A stretch of 64,000 nucleotides of DNA from Dugong dugon (taxonomy: Eukaryota; Chordata; Mammalia; Sirenia; Dugongidae), in the NCBI GenBank assembly GCA_030035585.1, contig CM057472.1:94175601-94239600 (forward strand), read 5' to 3'. The notes beneath the pieces were generated by a model, which saw only the letters and a list, made by a program, of their open reading frames with translations, had not been told where the DNA came from and ran no database searches. This document shows, piece by piece, positions 1 through 12,804 of the stretch (position 1 is the first letter of the stretch; each line of letters starts with the position of its first letter). The translations under genes and the position numbers were made by a program.

Positions 1-130
1 CTGCATGCTCATGAAATCTAAACCAGAACTGCCGAGATGTTCCAGAAACTGTGGGAGAAAATAAACGACTTGTTTTAAACCACTAAGTTTGTGATAATTT
101 GTCACACAGCTACAGAAACTTCATACAACA
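1..130 (+). mobile_element. MLT1-like LTR, 3' end only
   Basis: The first 130 bases match the 3' end of a MaLR (MLT1-type) LTR: an AATAAA-like stretch followed by the 'ttttaaaccactaagtttgtg' type block and a degraded 'cagctacagaaact' terminus. The element runs off the left edge, so its start is unseen. It is an ancient, degraded solo-LTR fossil of pan-eutherian age. Confidence 0.65.
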
Positions 131-188
131 ACACTTATTAGTTCACATCTTTTTAGGACAGCTTTCTGTTATTGTTGTTGTTTTACTC

Positions 189-354
189 AGAGCAAATGAA
201 ATCACAGTGGTTAAACATTTGGCTGCTAACCAAAAGGTTGGCAGTTCGAATCCACCAGCCACTCCCTGGAAACCCTGGGTGGCAGTTCTGCTCTATCCTA
301 TAGGGTCACTCTGAGTTGGAATTGACTTTATGGCAAAGGGTTTGATTTTCTTTT
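189..354 (+). mobile_element. AfroSINE (tRNA-derived SINE), short form
   Basis: It has the tRNA-like head with a degraded A box (cacagtggttaaac) and a clear B box (agttcgaatcc near 243-253). The AfroSINE body follows (ctatcctatagggtcac, then gttggaattgac). This is the short form, without the extra 'gagaaagatgtggcag' middle block. It carries several substitutions, so it is not a young copy. Confidence 0.9.
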
Positions 355-1165
355 AATCAAATATAATCAAAATATTAAATTGTTATTAATATCATTTTAA
401 TCTCAGGTAAAAATCCCTTAGGCATTTGAGCAAGAGTGTTATAGCAGGAAAACGTAAACGTTACATTTTAATAAATTTTAAATAAAAATCTATTGAGTGT
501 GACAGAACCACACTGAGGCAGTAATACTACTCTTATGTACTTATGTCAAACGGCTGCTTCAGAGAGGAAACTTCCTTAACATCTAGTAAAACTTGCCAGC
601 AAAATGGACTTAATTGCCTTAATCTACCTGAGGGATCTTGTTGAAAAACATTCATTTCTCTTTGAAGACTGTTTTAAAGTCAATAGACTCACAATGCTTT
701 GGAACAAATATCATTCTGTTGTTTGCAATGTGGTCTTTTTTGGTCTGGAAGAAACCAGGGACTTTTCAGAGGTCAGGAAGATATAAGCATCTGAGAAAGG
801 AATTTCATCCCAAAGCCTGGCCCATGGAAAGTTGGCAAGAGGTTCCACTGTTGTTATCACTGCTATTAATAGCCTTTAATTCAAATCACAGATAGATACA
901 ATTTGCCTTAGTGTCAGTAAAGTATTCCAAGATATTTTTTGCTTTATTAAAATAGTACTTGTATTGGGTAATTATAACAACTATTCATTGTTTGATGTAA
1001 TAATAGTACTCTCATTGACTTTCCTCCTGTCTTTTCCTGTTTTTCCAATTTTTAGGCTCTATTTCTCTTTCTTTTGTAAGTAAAAGCCCTTAATCAATAT
1101 TTACCTATATATAAATATTTTTATATTTAGATGTGTGATCGTATTTATATTTAGATGTACAACCA
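355..1165. other. AT-rich unique sequence, nothing recognised
   Basis: The stretch has no repeat family I recognise. Its two overlapping short open frames (604-786 and 638-895) show no protein motif and are within chance expectation. Confidence 0.5.
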
Positions 1166-1167
1166 AT

Positions 1168-1428
1168 AACATAGCAATAATAATAATAGTAGACATTTAT
1201 ACAACACTATGTAACAAGCATATTTCTAAGTACATTACATATATTGATTAACTTAATCTTCACAACAAGCCTATGCTGATGGGCACTGTAATTATCTTCA
1301 CTTAACACGTAAAGAAACTGAGACACAGAGAGGTTAAGTAATCCATCCAAGTCACACAGCTACCAAGCTAGTTTGATCCCAAATAACTTTGTCTCCAGAA
1401 TCATTGCTCTTAACTATAGAATTTGGTT
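1168..1428 (-). mobile_element. MIR SINE, near full length
   Basis: Read on the minus strand it carries the MIR core. On the plus strand the diagnostic order is cattcacaacaagcc-like, then gaaactgagacacagagaggttaagtaa, then gtcacacagctacc, ending in 'gctcttaac'. It is an ancient mammalian SINE, heavily diverged. Confidence 0.85.
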
Positions 1429-3305
1429 TCTTTAATAGACTAATAAATAAAATAACAATAACATTATCATAAAGTATAGGCATCAAATTCTGTATTTAAC
1501 CATCCTATATTAAAAATTCTAGCTGTTAAATAGTCTTTTCTGAAAAATAACTGTATCTTTGTCATTTGAGACTTAGTATCAAATCTGCAAGTTTAAGTGT
1601 AAGCAAATTTGTGGTAATAATTTATTCATTGGTATATGCTGTTTTCTTTTTGATTCCTGTATATTGTTTTCAACTTTACAATTCATTTAAGCCTATGAGA
1701 TGTATGACAGGGTTTAAAACATCAAGTAAGCTTTTATCTGATTAGTTCTTAAATGTTTGATTTTTTTTTTTAAAGGGAGACCTGGATAAAACTTGCAAAT
1801 AAATTATTCAAATTAAACCATTAGATTAGACCAGTAATTGTCAAAGTCCAAGTGCTTTCTCTGAAAGTATATTAACCAAGGTTGCCATCCTCTGATTATG
1901 TAACCATATGGTAAGAATAATTTATGTTTTTGTGTGTGTATATATATATTTTTTTTTCTTAAAGAAAAATCAAAGAATTAAAAATTTTGGCAAGTTGAAT
2001 TCAAGCATACACCGAAAAAAGAAAGAACAAAAACCAACAACAACAGAAAATCGATCTAAAGATTAGAATAGTTAAGTAAAGGGGAAGGGAAGCTTTTGAG
2101 GAAGTAGATACCCTGTGCTGGGTAGGGGTTGGGGTGGCAGTACACTGGGAGTGGGAGGAGTAGAAGTTCTCAGTTGATGTATTAAATTTTGTTCAAGTAA
2201 TTTGAAAACACTGCATTTTGGCACTGGGAACAGCTTTTATTAGGCAAATAAGTTGACATGCATTGATCATTACCTTAACAACTCATAAAATGGACTGGGG
2301 TATAAGAGCTAAATCTTATACCTTTTCTATTATACGAAACAATGCCTTTTAATAACCTTAAATTGCTTACTTTCAAGCAAATGAATAATCACTAATAACT
2401 GTGGCTCAAAGAAAATACAAGCCATATAGTAGACATACAGTATTACCGAATAACTGGCCCATCATTTCCTTTTATTAAATGAATAATTCTAGGCTTTTAT
2501 TGGTTTCCTTTTCATCTGTTAGAGAAAGCTTTTTTTTTTTTTTTTTTGCCAGGTCTTTTTGGTTGGTTTATTTGTTTTAAAGACCAGCACCACAGGGAAA
2601 GTAGTAAAGTACAGCTTTTCTGAAAAGTCTTTTGTGTCTGTTCATCTTGGCTGATGAATTAATCCCAGACCTTGCTGTTTATATGACAATGTTGTTATGT
2701 GATTCTGTCACTCAAAAGAAAATAGGGAACTTTCTCTTGGCATCAGTAATGGAGTTTTTCCGGATTGGGTAAAATACAGACACTATTCGGAATTTCATTC
2801 TTCCTTAGGAAGAATGGTTACCATTGATGATTTCAAATTCATATATCATGAAGATACCTTTGGGTTATTTATATGAAAGGAAGAGCTCCAAAACCAGGTA
2901 AAATTAAACCAAAAGCTTTTAAGTCTGATCTTCCAATTAATATTGTTAAATTTGAAGCTATTTTGTCTGTTATTCCCACATTTATTTTTATTTGCATTTC
3001 CTTTCCTTTCCTGCTGTTCTTAATCTTGCTTTTCATCTATGTTATTTTTTTAAAAAAACCTTTGTTTTAGAAGAAAGTCATCATCAAGTCAATCAATAGT
3101 ACTGTGAGCACCACTGAGGAGAAGAAATATACAGTTGCAAATAAGCAGCCACATTTTAACCTAAAATAACTTTGGTTGAGATTTCATTAACCACTTTTAA
3201 AATTACAGAAATTAGACTCAAAAACTGCCTGATTTCACTGTTACAATAACATGAAGTGAACACAGAGCTAATCTGAAAAATGTCTTACAAATGTTGTGAT
3301 TTTTA
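1429..3305. other. AT-rich unique sequence with homopolymer tracts
   Basis: I see no identifiable gene or repeat family. It contains a short (GT)n(TA)n tract near 1933-1955 and a poly-T run at about 2529-2547. The 65-codon frame at 2873-3070 ends in a low-complexity hydrophobic stretch and resembles no family I know. Confidence 0.5.
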
Positions 3306-3307
3306 AG

Positions 3308-3488
3308 AAAATGCTAGTAGAAAGAACGCAGTATTTGGACTTTGAAAACTCAGCTTATCCTCTTGGCCCTTGGTCAGAAAGCTCATGCCTTATCTCCCGC
3401 AAACGCAGTTCCCGGAACAGTCTGTGAGGAGTAATAGAGTCATAAATGTGAAAGAACTTTCTAAGTTATAAAGTGCTACATAAAGCAA
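3308..3488 (+). mobile_element. MIR SINE fragment
   Basis: The order is that of a plus-strand MIR: 'agtagaaagaacgcag', a degraded middle, 'ctcttggcccttggtcag', and a 'taaagtgctacataaag' end. It is diverged and therefore old. Confidence 0.6.
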
Positions 3489-3949
3489 AAAATAAGATTT
3501 TAAAGGCCTCCAGTGCAGGCTATGTAGAATCTTCACATGTATATTTAGCCTATAAAGCAATTGATTGAGGATTCATTAATTAATTCACTTTTTATTTGAG
3601 AATTATATTTCATTCCCCTGTGAATTGCAGAATTCTACGAGATAATGAGAATGGCAAGCTTCTTATTAAATTTTAAGTTCCTTGAGTACAGATATGAAGT
3701 GGGATTTAGTAATCAAGTGTGATACGTAATCAACAGTATTTGTGGAAGGGATGAAAATCTCTATCTGTTAAGCAAGAGTTATCTAGATTTCCCTTGAACT
3801 TCTTTTCTGTTCTGGCACAAAAGTACATATTTAAGAGAGGTAACTACACTATTGAGTGTTGTAGATTGCTCTCAGCAAAAAATGAATAGGGCTTAACTTG
3901 GGGCAATAATCTGAAACTGAAATAATGATTTGGATTTTGGGGTATGGTA

Positions 3950-3995
3950 GGCACATAATAGATATTTGTTAAATGAATGGATGCTGAATCATGCT
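3950..3995 (+). mobile_element. L2/MIR-type 3' end fragment
   Basis: The short block 'ggcacataatagatatttgttaaatgaatgg' is the usual 3' terminus of L2/MIR elements. No more of the element can be traced upstream with confidence. Confidence 0.5.
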
Positions 3996-4052
3996 TGCTA
4001 ATAGATTTGAGTAGCTTTTAAAAGCCGTTGACAGTTGCTCTTGATCCTTCTT

Positions 4053-4213
4053 GGAGCCCTGGTGGCTCGGTTGTTAAGAGTCACGGCTGCTAACCAAAAG
4101 GTCGCAGTTCGAATCCACCAGCCTTTCCTTGGAAAGCCATCGGGCAGTTCTACTCTGTCCTACAGGTTACTATGAGTCGGAATCGACTCGACAGCAACAG
4201 ATTTGGTTTTGGC
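4053..4213 (+). mobile_element. AfroSINE, short form
   Basis: It begins at the canonical 'ggagccctggtggc' and has A-box and B-box regions (gttcgaatcc). It ends in the 'gagtcggaatcgactcgaca' block followed by a T-rich 'ggttttgg' tail. It is one of the better preserved copies in the window. Confidence 0.93.
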
Positions 4214-4249
4214 TTGACACTTCTTACTCTGGTCGCTTGTGCTCACTTA

Positions 4250-4686
4250 GCTCCTTAGTTCCTAGCACTGCCATAACAAAAAATACCACATGTGGGTGGC
4301 ATCAAATAACAGAAATTTATTTTCTCACAGTTCTGGAGGCTAAAAGTCCAAATCAGGGTCTCAGCTTTGTTAATTTCTTCTGTGGGCCTCTCTCCTTCTT
4401 TCTGATCTCAGCCAGCAATCCTTGGTGTTCCTGTGCTATAGACTGACCCCCACATGGTGTCTGTCTTCCCCCTGTATGTGTGTCCCTGAATATATTCTGT
4501 GTCTCTCCATACATCTCTTTTTACAAGACATCATTCAGAAGTGATTAGGTTGAGGACCCACCCTACTCTGGCTATGACCTCATTAACATAACAAAAGAAA
4601 ACCTATTTCCAAACAGGGTCATGTTTGTGGATTCAGGGCTTAGGGTTTAACACAGCCTTTTGGAGGACACAATTCAATCCATAACA
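4250..4686 (-). mobile_element. Solo LTR, MaLR/ERVL type
   Basis: On the minus strand it begins with TGTTATGGATTGAATTGTGTCC. On the plus strand it shows the family blocks 'cagttctggaggct' and 'gacctcattaacataac'. The length (about 440 bp) fits a solo LTR. No internal region is seen beside it. It is an old fossil; the exact subfamily is not assigned. Confidence 0.7.
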
Positions 4687-4689
4687 GCT

Positions 4690-7015
4690 ATTTTGTTGGG
4701 GGAAGGTTGGGAGCGTGCATAGTAGAGTTTAAGGATTAGTTCCCCAAAAGGAAGCATGAAGAAGCTCTGTCAGGGAAGCACACCTTTGGTCTGAACAGCC
4801 AGCATCTCTGATGTTAGGGTTTCTTGCCTTGCTTCTAAGCCCTGAACAAGTGGTATCAACTACGGACCTTTGCCTCATTCTTGACACTCCACAGTTTACT
4901 CTATCCTCAGATGTCTGGCTTCCCCACCATAAATGATTCTGACTTTGAGACCACACTGATTGGTTCTGTCTGACCTTGAAATCACTCTGATTGGTTCTTT
5001 CTATTCTGATGCCAGCTTTCCCTTCCTAAGACTTCTAGACCTGTGGTTATGTTTCTTTTGTTCTCCTGGTTTAAATGGGAACTTGACAAGTGGAGCTCAT
5101 GTAGAAAGAGCCCAGTTCCTGGCCTGCCGAACATCATATCTGATTGTGAGCCTTATACCTTGTGCAAACACCTTCAGAGAGCCGCAGGATGGTTTGTAGA
5201 TTAAAGACTGAGAGTAATAAGGAAGGTTAAAGAACAGAGATCATTTAGCCTAGGAATGTGAAGTCTGAGGGACAGCTTAATAATGGTCTTCAATTATACT
5301 GAAGTTCTGTTAGCATCTTAGTGCTGTAAATTGCAACCAGCTGTTTTTAATCTCTGCTGAGGACAGAAGTCATGGATATGTGTGTCAAATATAGTACAAG
5401 AGATTAGGGTTATGCATAAAGAATAATTTCCTGATGGGGTTTTCTCAGAGAACTTTCAACATGGACATAAAATATGAGATAAAACTAATGCAATCACATT
5501 CTCTAGATTTCCTTTGGCTGAATTGAAATATTGAACTCAGGTCTCTGGATAACTTGGGTTTTTAATTGACTCACAACAACAATTTCCAAGGTTGTCTGCT
5601 TCCCAGGTGATAAAAATATAAGTTGAAGCTGGTGTGGACATTCTGAACATTCACCATCACCTCCTCTGTTCAATTTCTCCATCATCTCCCTATACCTCCT
5701 CATGCCTATCATCATGCTACCTCATCAACCCTGAATAAAGATCCATTTGCATGTTCTAATATTTTAATTTTCTACCCCAACTACTGATTTTGTGTTGAAA
5801 ATATGTCTTATCACAAAGTAGTAATTTAAAAGGAACACATTGAACTATTCTTTTATATATCTTTAATTCATCTGTTTCAAAGATATTCCCTAAGCACAGC
5901 ATCTGGTGCCAGGCACTGTGCTGAAAGTTCTACTAAAAAAAAACTTTATTAAGGTATGAAGGTGTGTTACCATTTCTTAATTGCCTTAAATGAACTATTT
6001 TCTCATTGTTCATTGTTCCCTATTTATAAGCATTTATTAGGAACTCAATTCTTAACTTAGTAAATGTCCAATCTCTGCAGAAGAACATACAATGATCTTT
6101 TTTTTTTTTTTTTCTGCTCCATTTCAGGGTTTTTCAATTCATGTGAACTCAGGAAAAGTTTCTTTATGAGGGTTGATGGTGATATAATATCCGTCACTGA
6201 TAGTATCTGAGAAATACGCTACGAATATATCCATTTACTCCATCAAAACTACCCGTGAAGATTGCATCAAGCCAACTTTTAGAAATCTGTAAAAGTAATT
6301 TCCATAAATGATCCGAACGGGCATGGCCCATGAGGTAGATTTTGCTGTTATGCTGATGTTCTTTCTAGCACTCCTGAGGCAGGTAAGGGTCCCTCTCACA
6401 GCGCATGTCAAAATAGTGAATGGTTCATTACTATATAAAGAGGCTTTATTTCTGTTGCCCATCCCTATTAAAAGACTTCCTTTGTTTTTTTGACAAAATT
6501 CTGATTAAATCTAGCATTATCAAAAAAATTTCCCTTCTCTCTGTCCTTCCAGTACTCTCGTATGCACGCTTATGGCTCAAATCATAGATTTCTGTGTTCA
6601 GACAGTCTCCATCTTGATGCATTGGGGGTTATCTAATAATGGTGCTCTCAGGGAACGTTTGCTGAAATTGGATCACAAGTATGACTTACACGGGGCTTAG
6701 GGTAGGTCTTCTTGTTCACGTACCGGAAAGCACTCTCCTCAGATTGTCTCCTTTTCCTCAGTGGAAGTCAGATTTATCTTCTTCCCTTCCTCTTCCATAT
6801 CTGCAGAATGTCTCTGTCGGTTAGTTCTTCTGAGTCTTAACTCTAGCCATTCACTCACTTACACAGAGCTAACCGAAGTCTGTAGAATGCTTCCAAATTT
6901 TTAGAATTTTTAGTTTTAAGTAGACACCCAACACCTTTTAAAAATCACTGGGTTGCGTTGTCTCTAAAGCGCTTCCTAGCTCCCGTAGCCTGTTAAAAGC
7001 AAACTATCAATAGCA
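4690..7015. other. Mostly unique sequence; one weak L2 trace
   Basis: I see no gene. A short block at about 5875-5940 (accumulating 'gccaggcactgtgctgaaag') looks like an L2/MIR scrap. There is a poly-T run at about 6098-6114. Two similar 'ctgattggttctgtc / ctgattggttcttt' blocks lie near 4955-5001. All open frames are short and featureless. Confidence 0.5.
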
Positions 7016-7016
7016 G

Positions 7017-7110
7017 GTGGCTTCTCAAACTTTAGCATGCTCAAATGCTTAGCAGATTGACCAGGTAGTTCTGATGTTTGCCAAGCTAAGGCATGAGTCA
7101 GTGATCATGT
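7017..7110 (+). mobile_element. hAT-type MER element fragment (possible)
   Basis: The 'ggcttctcaaactttagcatgc' start resembles the terminal inverted repeat and adjacent sequence of MER20/MER58-like hAT elements. The matching opposite end is not visible, so this is tentative. Confidence 0.4.
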
Positions 7111-9300
7111 ACCCTCTTAAAAACAGCAAGAGTGAATATAAACCAACTTGAGAAGCTTTATAACAGTGTTTGAGGATGTACTATCATTATCTGTCAGTTC
7201 TTTTGGTTCAGTTTGGCAACCAAAAACGTCCATCACTCCTGCACTCCAATTCACAAATCCTTGTCTACATCTTGCTCTCTTTGCCTCATGTTATGAGAGA
7301 CGAAGTGCTTCTCTGCAACCTCTTGGGCTTGAGCCACGCACCGCATGAGCAGCACACTTTGCTGCGTTTCATTTGGGTCAGGATCAAGATATACAGACTG
7401 TACAAAAATTCATTGTAAAATGTGTTGTTTGTAGTAACTTCAAAGATAAAAAGAAATACATCCATGGGCTATTTGGTCCCTGGCAAAATAAAAGTTTTTA
7501 AAAATCCAATAATTATTGCATGTCTATACTGTGCAAGGCCTTGATCCTTAAGAAGTTTAGAACCTTGTTGTTTGATGTCATAAATCAGTAAATAAAAAGT
7601 TAGTTTCCATTTTTATTAAAAAAAAAAAAGTCTAATTCAACAAAAGAAGACCTGACATCCAAAACATAGTAGACATTCTATAAAAACCTGTTAAATAAAA
7701 GTTAATAAGTGAATGAAGTGAGGTGAGGAGTAGGCTACAACATTATATAATTATTCCACACTAATAGTAGGACTAGTTAGAATTTGGCAAATTTATTATA
7801 GTGTCCACTTCCTTAGTTAATGGAAGATAAGCACTTAACAATGAATAGAAGGTGACTTGAGCAGAAGGTTAGAAACCTACAAAAACATTTTTTTAACTGA
7901 TAACATTTTCTTTTTTTTTCTTTCTTTTGTTTTTGGGCTAACTCGGTGTGGCAGAGTAAACATTTAAAAACATCACTTGTCAAAGTTCGTGACGAAACTC
8001 TTCATAAATAACTGAGGGAGACAAAAAGACAGTAATGTGTCTGTTGTTTCGCTAGAAGTCATATTCCACTTGTAGAGAGAGTCACTTCAAACTTTTTAAT
8101 GATCTTGGACAAAATAACATCTCCAGTCACTTTTCCTTAAAGTGTCCCTCTGAATGTGAGAACAGAACTGAAATATTATGGTTCTAAAAACGCCACTTTT
8201 TACCTGCTAAACTTTCCCACAATACACATAAATCCTGTAAAGGAATAGCAAAACAAGAAAGACGACTCAGCACTCAAACAGCTGTTGCTGCTTTCTGCTA
8301 ATGGGCCTTATTTTGAAAAAAGCAGCAATTATACGTTAAACTGTGCGCGTATGTGTGCAGGGCAGATTACAAAGTGTCAGGGCTCAGGAAAACATCATTA
8401 TGCACTCCCCCATCTGCTCACTATAAAGAGGTATATCCCCCCCTCCACTCCAAGAAAAAGACCGGCCTAGTGGAGAGAGAAATTAAACTCCCCAGACTGG
8501 GTATTTATGCTTTCTTGTTCAGTAGTAAGGAACTTTGTTGATCTACTACATATTACACATTTTCATCACACAAAACATCACTTACAGCACTTCTGTGATT
8601 ACCTAATTAAGTCATTAGACACAAAGGTGCTTATCATGAGATAATTATATCCCGGGGATATAAAGAAAGAAACAGAGCCCAGCTTGAAGCAGGAGTCATT
8701 GCTATTACAAGGGCTTCTTCATTCCAGAACTGGTTTCCAAGTCCGCAGGTGGAGGGGATCAGAGCTGTGTGTTTCTCCACTGAGAGAGTTGGGGTTGGAT
8801 GTCAGACTGAAAAACCCTCGACATCCAGATTTTACTCTGCTATGCAGACTCCACTAATGGGTACCAAGGCATCCACTGGGTTTGTGTGTATGTCGCTGAA
8901 AATGCAGAGGACTCAGAAGGTACCCCAGGAGGATGTGAAAAACAAACCACAGAGCAGAATACATTTGCTGCGACTCTCCTGTAGGTCTAATTGCTGGTAA
9001 AATTAAAAGTACAAAGAGATAGCGCTGTATAGCAAACTTAGAAGTCAAAGATTTACAAACGTGGGTTTGAAAAAAATGTTAGCTCAAATGATTGAGGTTA
9101 AAAGGATAGAAAATTTCCCCTAAATGTTTATGTCAATTATACCATACATAGTCCACACACTCAAGTGTGTGTGTTTGTGTGTGTGCATGCTTACACAAAC
9201 ACATATCCTATGTACAGGCACATATAGCAGGAAGACAGAGATGGGTCAATTTTTAACAAAATAACCCAAGACTGTAAATGTGCATGTGTGTGTGCGCATA
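7111..9300. other. Unique sequence, moderately GC-mixed; no repeat recognised
   Basis: No gene or repeat is supported. A paired, inverted GATA-type motif lies at 8631-8644 in an AATTA-rich stretch, which could be a regulatory element. A (GT)n tract occurs near 9165-9186. The open frames at 8285-8541 and 8749-9000 have no recognisable domain. Confidence 0.5.
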
Positions 9301-9301
9301 A

Positions 9302-10845
9302 TAGGTAAAAGCTGACAGAACAAATTAGATTCCCATTCAATAAGTTGTACATAAAGTGTTCCATGGTCTTACTTTCATTCCCCACAATGCGTCAGTGCTC
9401 TCTCATTTCTGCCCTGGGATCCTCATTTCCCTTCATCCTGATTTTCTATCCCTTCCTGCCTCCTCATCTTTGCTTTTGGGCAAATACTTCCTATTTGATC
9501 TCATGTAATTGATTGCTCTAAGGAGCACATGCCTCTCAGGTGTTACTGTTTATTTTATGGGTTTGTCTATTGTTTGGCTGGAAGGTGGTCTCCAGGAATG
9601 GCTTCAGTTCCAGGTCAGAAGGGTGTCCTAGGGCCATAGTCACGGAGGTTCTTCCAGTCTCTTTCAGACCTGTAAGTCTGGTCTTTTTTGTGAATTTGAT
9701 TTTTTGTTCTCCATTTTTCTCGTGCTCTGTCTCTGTCTGGTATCCTCTATTTTGGTCCCAGTCGAAGCGGTTGGTAGTGGTAGCCGGGCACCATCTAGTG
9801 TTTTTGGTCTTGGAGTTGTGTAGGCAGTGGTTCATACGGTCCATTAGTCCTTTGGTCAAATTGCTCCCTTGAGTTTTTGATTTTCTTCATTCTCCTTTGC
9901 TCTAGATGAGAAGAGACCAATAGTTGTATCTTAGATGGCCCCTCACAAGTTTTTAACACCCTAGACACTACTCACCAAAATAGGATGCAGAATAGTGTCT
10001 TTACGAACTATATTTTGCCCGTTGACGTAGATGTTCCCCAAGTCTATGGTCCTTTGTCTTTGAACATAGGAACTTCCTTATGTGAGATGTTTGGTTACGT
10101 CTAGGAGGTATCCCTGATCATGCCCTTGGGTACTCTATTGTCTATATTAATGCATGAGGATCATCTACAGTCATGTATATAGAAATATCCACCACCAAAC
10201 CTGTATCTGCTGGTGAGTGTGCTGCCTTACACCCTCCCACACCTCTTGATGTATCTACTCACCTACATATCCATTTGTAAATTATTGTTTGTTAATACTA
10301 TTGTTGCAGAATGATCTGTGCTATAGTAGCTGTAGTTGCCTGTTTATTCTTGCATTCCTCTCAGTGTCCTCTCTTGCCTTGGTCATGTTGTGCTGACTTC
10401 TCCCCTGTTGTGTATTGCCTTTCCCTTCACCAATATTAACACTTGTCTTCTATCTAACTGGTAATTTTCCCTCCCTCCCCGTCTCATTCCTGGTAATCCT
10501 CAAAGAATTTTTTTTTCTTTTTTTCCTGCGTGCAAATCTTTTGTTGTTTACAATAATGGTCTCATACAATAATTGTCCTTTTGTGATTGACTTATTTCAC
10601 TCAGCGTAACGTCCTCCAAAGTCATCCGTAGATTCGTCATTATCCTTTATCATTGGGTAGTATTCCATTCCACAGTTTGTTAATCCCTTCATCTGCTGAC
10701 AGGCACTTGTTTCCATCTTTTTTGCTCTTGTGACTAAAGCTGCAAAGAACATGGATGTGCATATGTCAATTCATGTCATGACTCATTTCTTTAGGGTGTA
10801 TACCTAGGAGAGGAATTACTGGGTCACCAAGTTGGAAAAATTTTT
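9302..10845 (-). mobile_element. L1 LINE, 3' part (ORF2 tail and 3' UTR)
   Basis: On the minus strand this is an L1 truncated at its 5' end. Its 3' terminus lies at the left (about 9302) and the end of ORF2 at the right (about 10400-10845). The plus-strand text 'tcattatcctttatcattgggtagtattcc' and 'gtgactaaagctgcaaagaacatgg' is the antisense of the conserved ORF2 C-terminal region. Its 3' UTR is the same family as the element at 37,951-39,741. The long open frames on both strands around 9536-9872 are chance frames in this 3' UTR. The copy is 5'-truncated and its frame is degraded. Confidence 0.88.
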
Positions 10846-11755
10846 ACCAAAGTACTGAAGAATGATATTATTTATCACCATTAACATCATTAAAACATCT
10901 TTAAGTCTAAAATCTGTTACACAAGAGTTACATAAACATTAACATTCACACACATACACATATTAAGCTTTGCTCACAGAAGCTATGGGAAAGGGGAGAT
11001 GTTCGTTTTTAAATAGATCCTTGAATACATATAGTTTATTTACACAAAGCTACACTATAGGATATATATATTGAGGCAATATAGTGCCTCAAAAAATAAT
11101 AAGAGTGTAGTGATAAACTAAAGGCATATACGTCTTCAAATAGGGTACATGCTTTGTATTCAAATAGGGAACAAGTTTTCGATTGAAGGTGATTATGAGA
11201 AGGAAAAAAAAAACAAGACAGATATTTTGATAGAGAATGTATTTGCTTTAGGTGAGGAAATGAAAAAAAATAGAAAACTTGTAAGGTCTCCTAAGTTTCT
11301 CTATGTCTCTAATCACTTAAGATTACAGAAATAATCATATTTCAAATTTAAGACCACAAGATATACTTTAAGAATATTTTCTAAATACATTGTACATGAA
11401 GAAATATAATGGCAATATATGAATTTTGAAGATAAAATCTGGTGATCTAAAACTAACATTAAGGAGAAAATCAGCAGATCAGCCTAAGCTCTCGATCAGC
11501 CTCGCGCCTAACTAGCTTTGTGTTTGAAGAAACTTAAAACACTTCTGCAAGTCAGCTTTCACATCTGCAAATGTCATCTAGATCTACCCCTTCCCCACCT
11601 CCCATACTCTCCACCTCTCTACCACATCACACCACACACACACACATAACCCCTGAAGTCACGCCTTTTCTTTCTTAAAATCATTCAAAAGCTATGTGAT
11701 TTGTTTAAAAAATAACAACCTAGAAAGTGTCTTAGTGTCTTTTTTTTCTTTTTTC
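10846..11755. other. AT-rich unique sequence
   Basis: Nothing recognised beyond A/T runs and a short (AC)n at about 11632-11646. Confidence 0.5.
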
Positions 11756-11759
11756 ATCT

Positions 11760-12160
11760 AAATGCTACTCTTTGTTAAATTAGGCAATGAGCTAGTGCCT
11801 AGGAAGCCCAATGGGGCTTATGATTTTTTGTTATTCTCCTCTACTTTCCAAGTGCCTCCCCAATACCATGAAAGGATATGTTTCATGGATGACAAACTGG
11901 GACTGACTAAATGGCATGGTCCTTACCATCAAGATCTTGCAGTGCCATTAAGGAAGAAAATGAAGACACTCACTATCCAAGAACGTATATAATCAAGCGG
12001 TCAACTGTGGCTTAAAGATTCAAAGATCTATAGGCATTCATAAGAGAGCTTTTCAGCCCCAAGCCCATTTGGCAGCTGATCCCTACTTACCTGTGAAGAC
12101 TCACCTGAGGTTTCACCTTCTCCAGAAGGTGTTACTGACTCATTAGACAATTACTAGTGT
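11760..12160 (+). mobile_element. L2 LINE fragments
   Basis: Two degraded blocks match plus-strand L2 phrases: 'catggtccttaccatcaaga' and 'gtgaagactcacctgagg', the latter followed by 'ttcaccttctccagaagg'. They are ancient, with the reading frame long lost. Confidence 0.5.
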
Positions 12161-12461
12161 GCTAGCGCCAGCCTTATGAGCTCATGAGAAACAAATATTA
12201 AACTTTCAGGAATTGTGTGAGCCAGTTAAACACAGCCCTTGTTAAAACTCAAATTATATAAATTTATTGTTAAATAAAATACATTAAAACTAAGGTAAAA
12301 AATCCTTAATACCCGTCACTTCCACATTATTTACTTCATTTTATTATTATCTATGCTCTTGAGGTTATTTGCACCTATTGTATCTGTATGGTAGGAATGC
12401 TGCATAAGAACGTGCTACCGCACATCTCTTCTCAAATTCGACATGCAGTGACTTCTCATTT

Positions 12462-12541
12462 TTGTTAGTTGTCATCAAGTCACCTCCGACTCATGGTGAT
12501 TCCACGTACAACAGAAGAAAATGTTGCCTGGTTTAGTCGAC
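12462..12541 (-). mobile_element. RTE LINE 3' terminal fragment
   Basis: 'tgttagttgtcatcaagtc' followed by 'cgactcatggtgattccacg' is the reverse of the RTE 3' end seen at 37,145-37,276. About 80 bp remain. It abuts the SINE on its right directly. Confidence 0.7.
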
Positions 12542-12544
12542 CTT

Positions 12545-12707
12545 TAAAAAAAAAAAAAAATGCCGTCAAGTCTGTTCCGATTCATAGCAACCCTATAAAA
12601 CAAAGTGGAACTGCCCTATAGGGTTTCCAATGAGCGGCTGGTGGATTCGAACTGCTGACCTTTGGGTTAGCAGTCTGAGTTCTTAACCATTGCACCACCA
12701 GGACTCC
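12545..12707 (-). mobile_element. AfroSINE, short form, antisense
   Basis: Reading the minus strand from 12707 gives the 'ggagtcctggtggtgcaatgg' head, the B-box 'agttcgaatcc' and a tail ending in a T run (the A run at about 12546-12560 on the plus strand). It abuts an RTE fragment, so the target was probably the RTE remnant. Confidence 0.9.
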
Positions 12708-12745
12708 ATTAATTGAAGATTTAGCTATTTTTAAAACATCATCCA

Positions 12746-12748
<3 letters not shown>

Positions 12749-12800
<52 letters not shown>
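12749..12800. repeat. (AC)n microsatellite
   Basis: About 26 uninterrupted AC repeats. The tract creates an artificial Cys-Val open frame on the minus strand, which is not a gene. Confidence 0.98.

Positions 12801-12804
<4 letters not shown>

Noticed and set aside
4053-4213. tRNA genes at A-box/B-box matches
   Set aside because: All such matches are heads of AfroSINE copies; none folds into a full cloverleaf with an acceptor stem.
9536-9872. Overlapping 107- and 110-codon frames on opposite strands
   Set aside because: Both fall in an L1 3' UTR also present at 37,951-39,100, where the frames are not kept.
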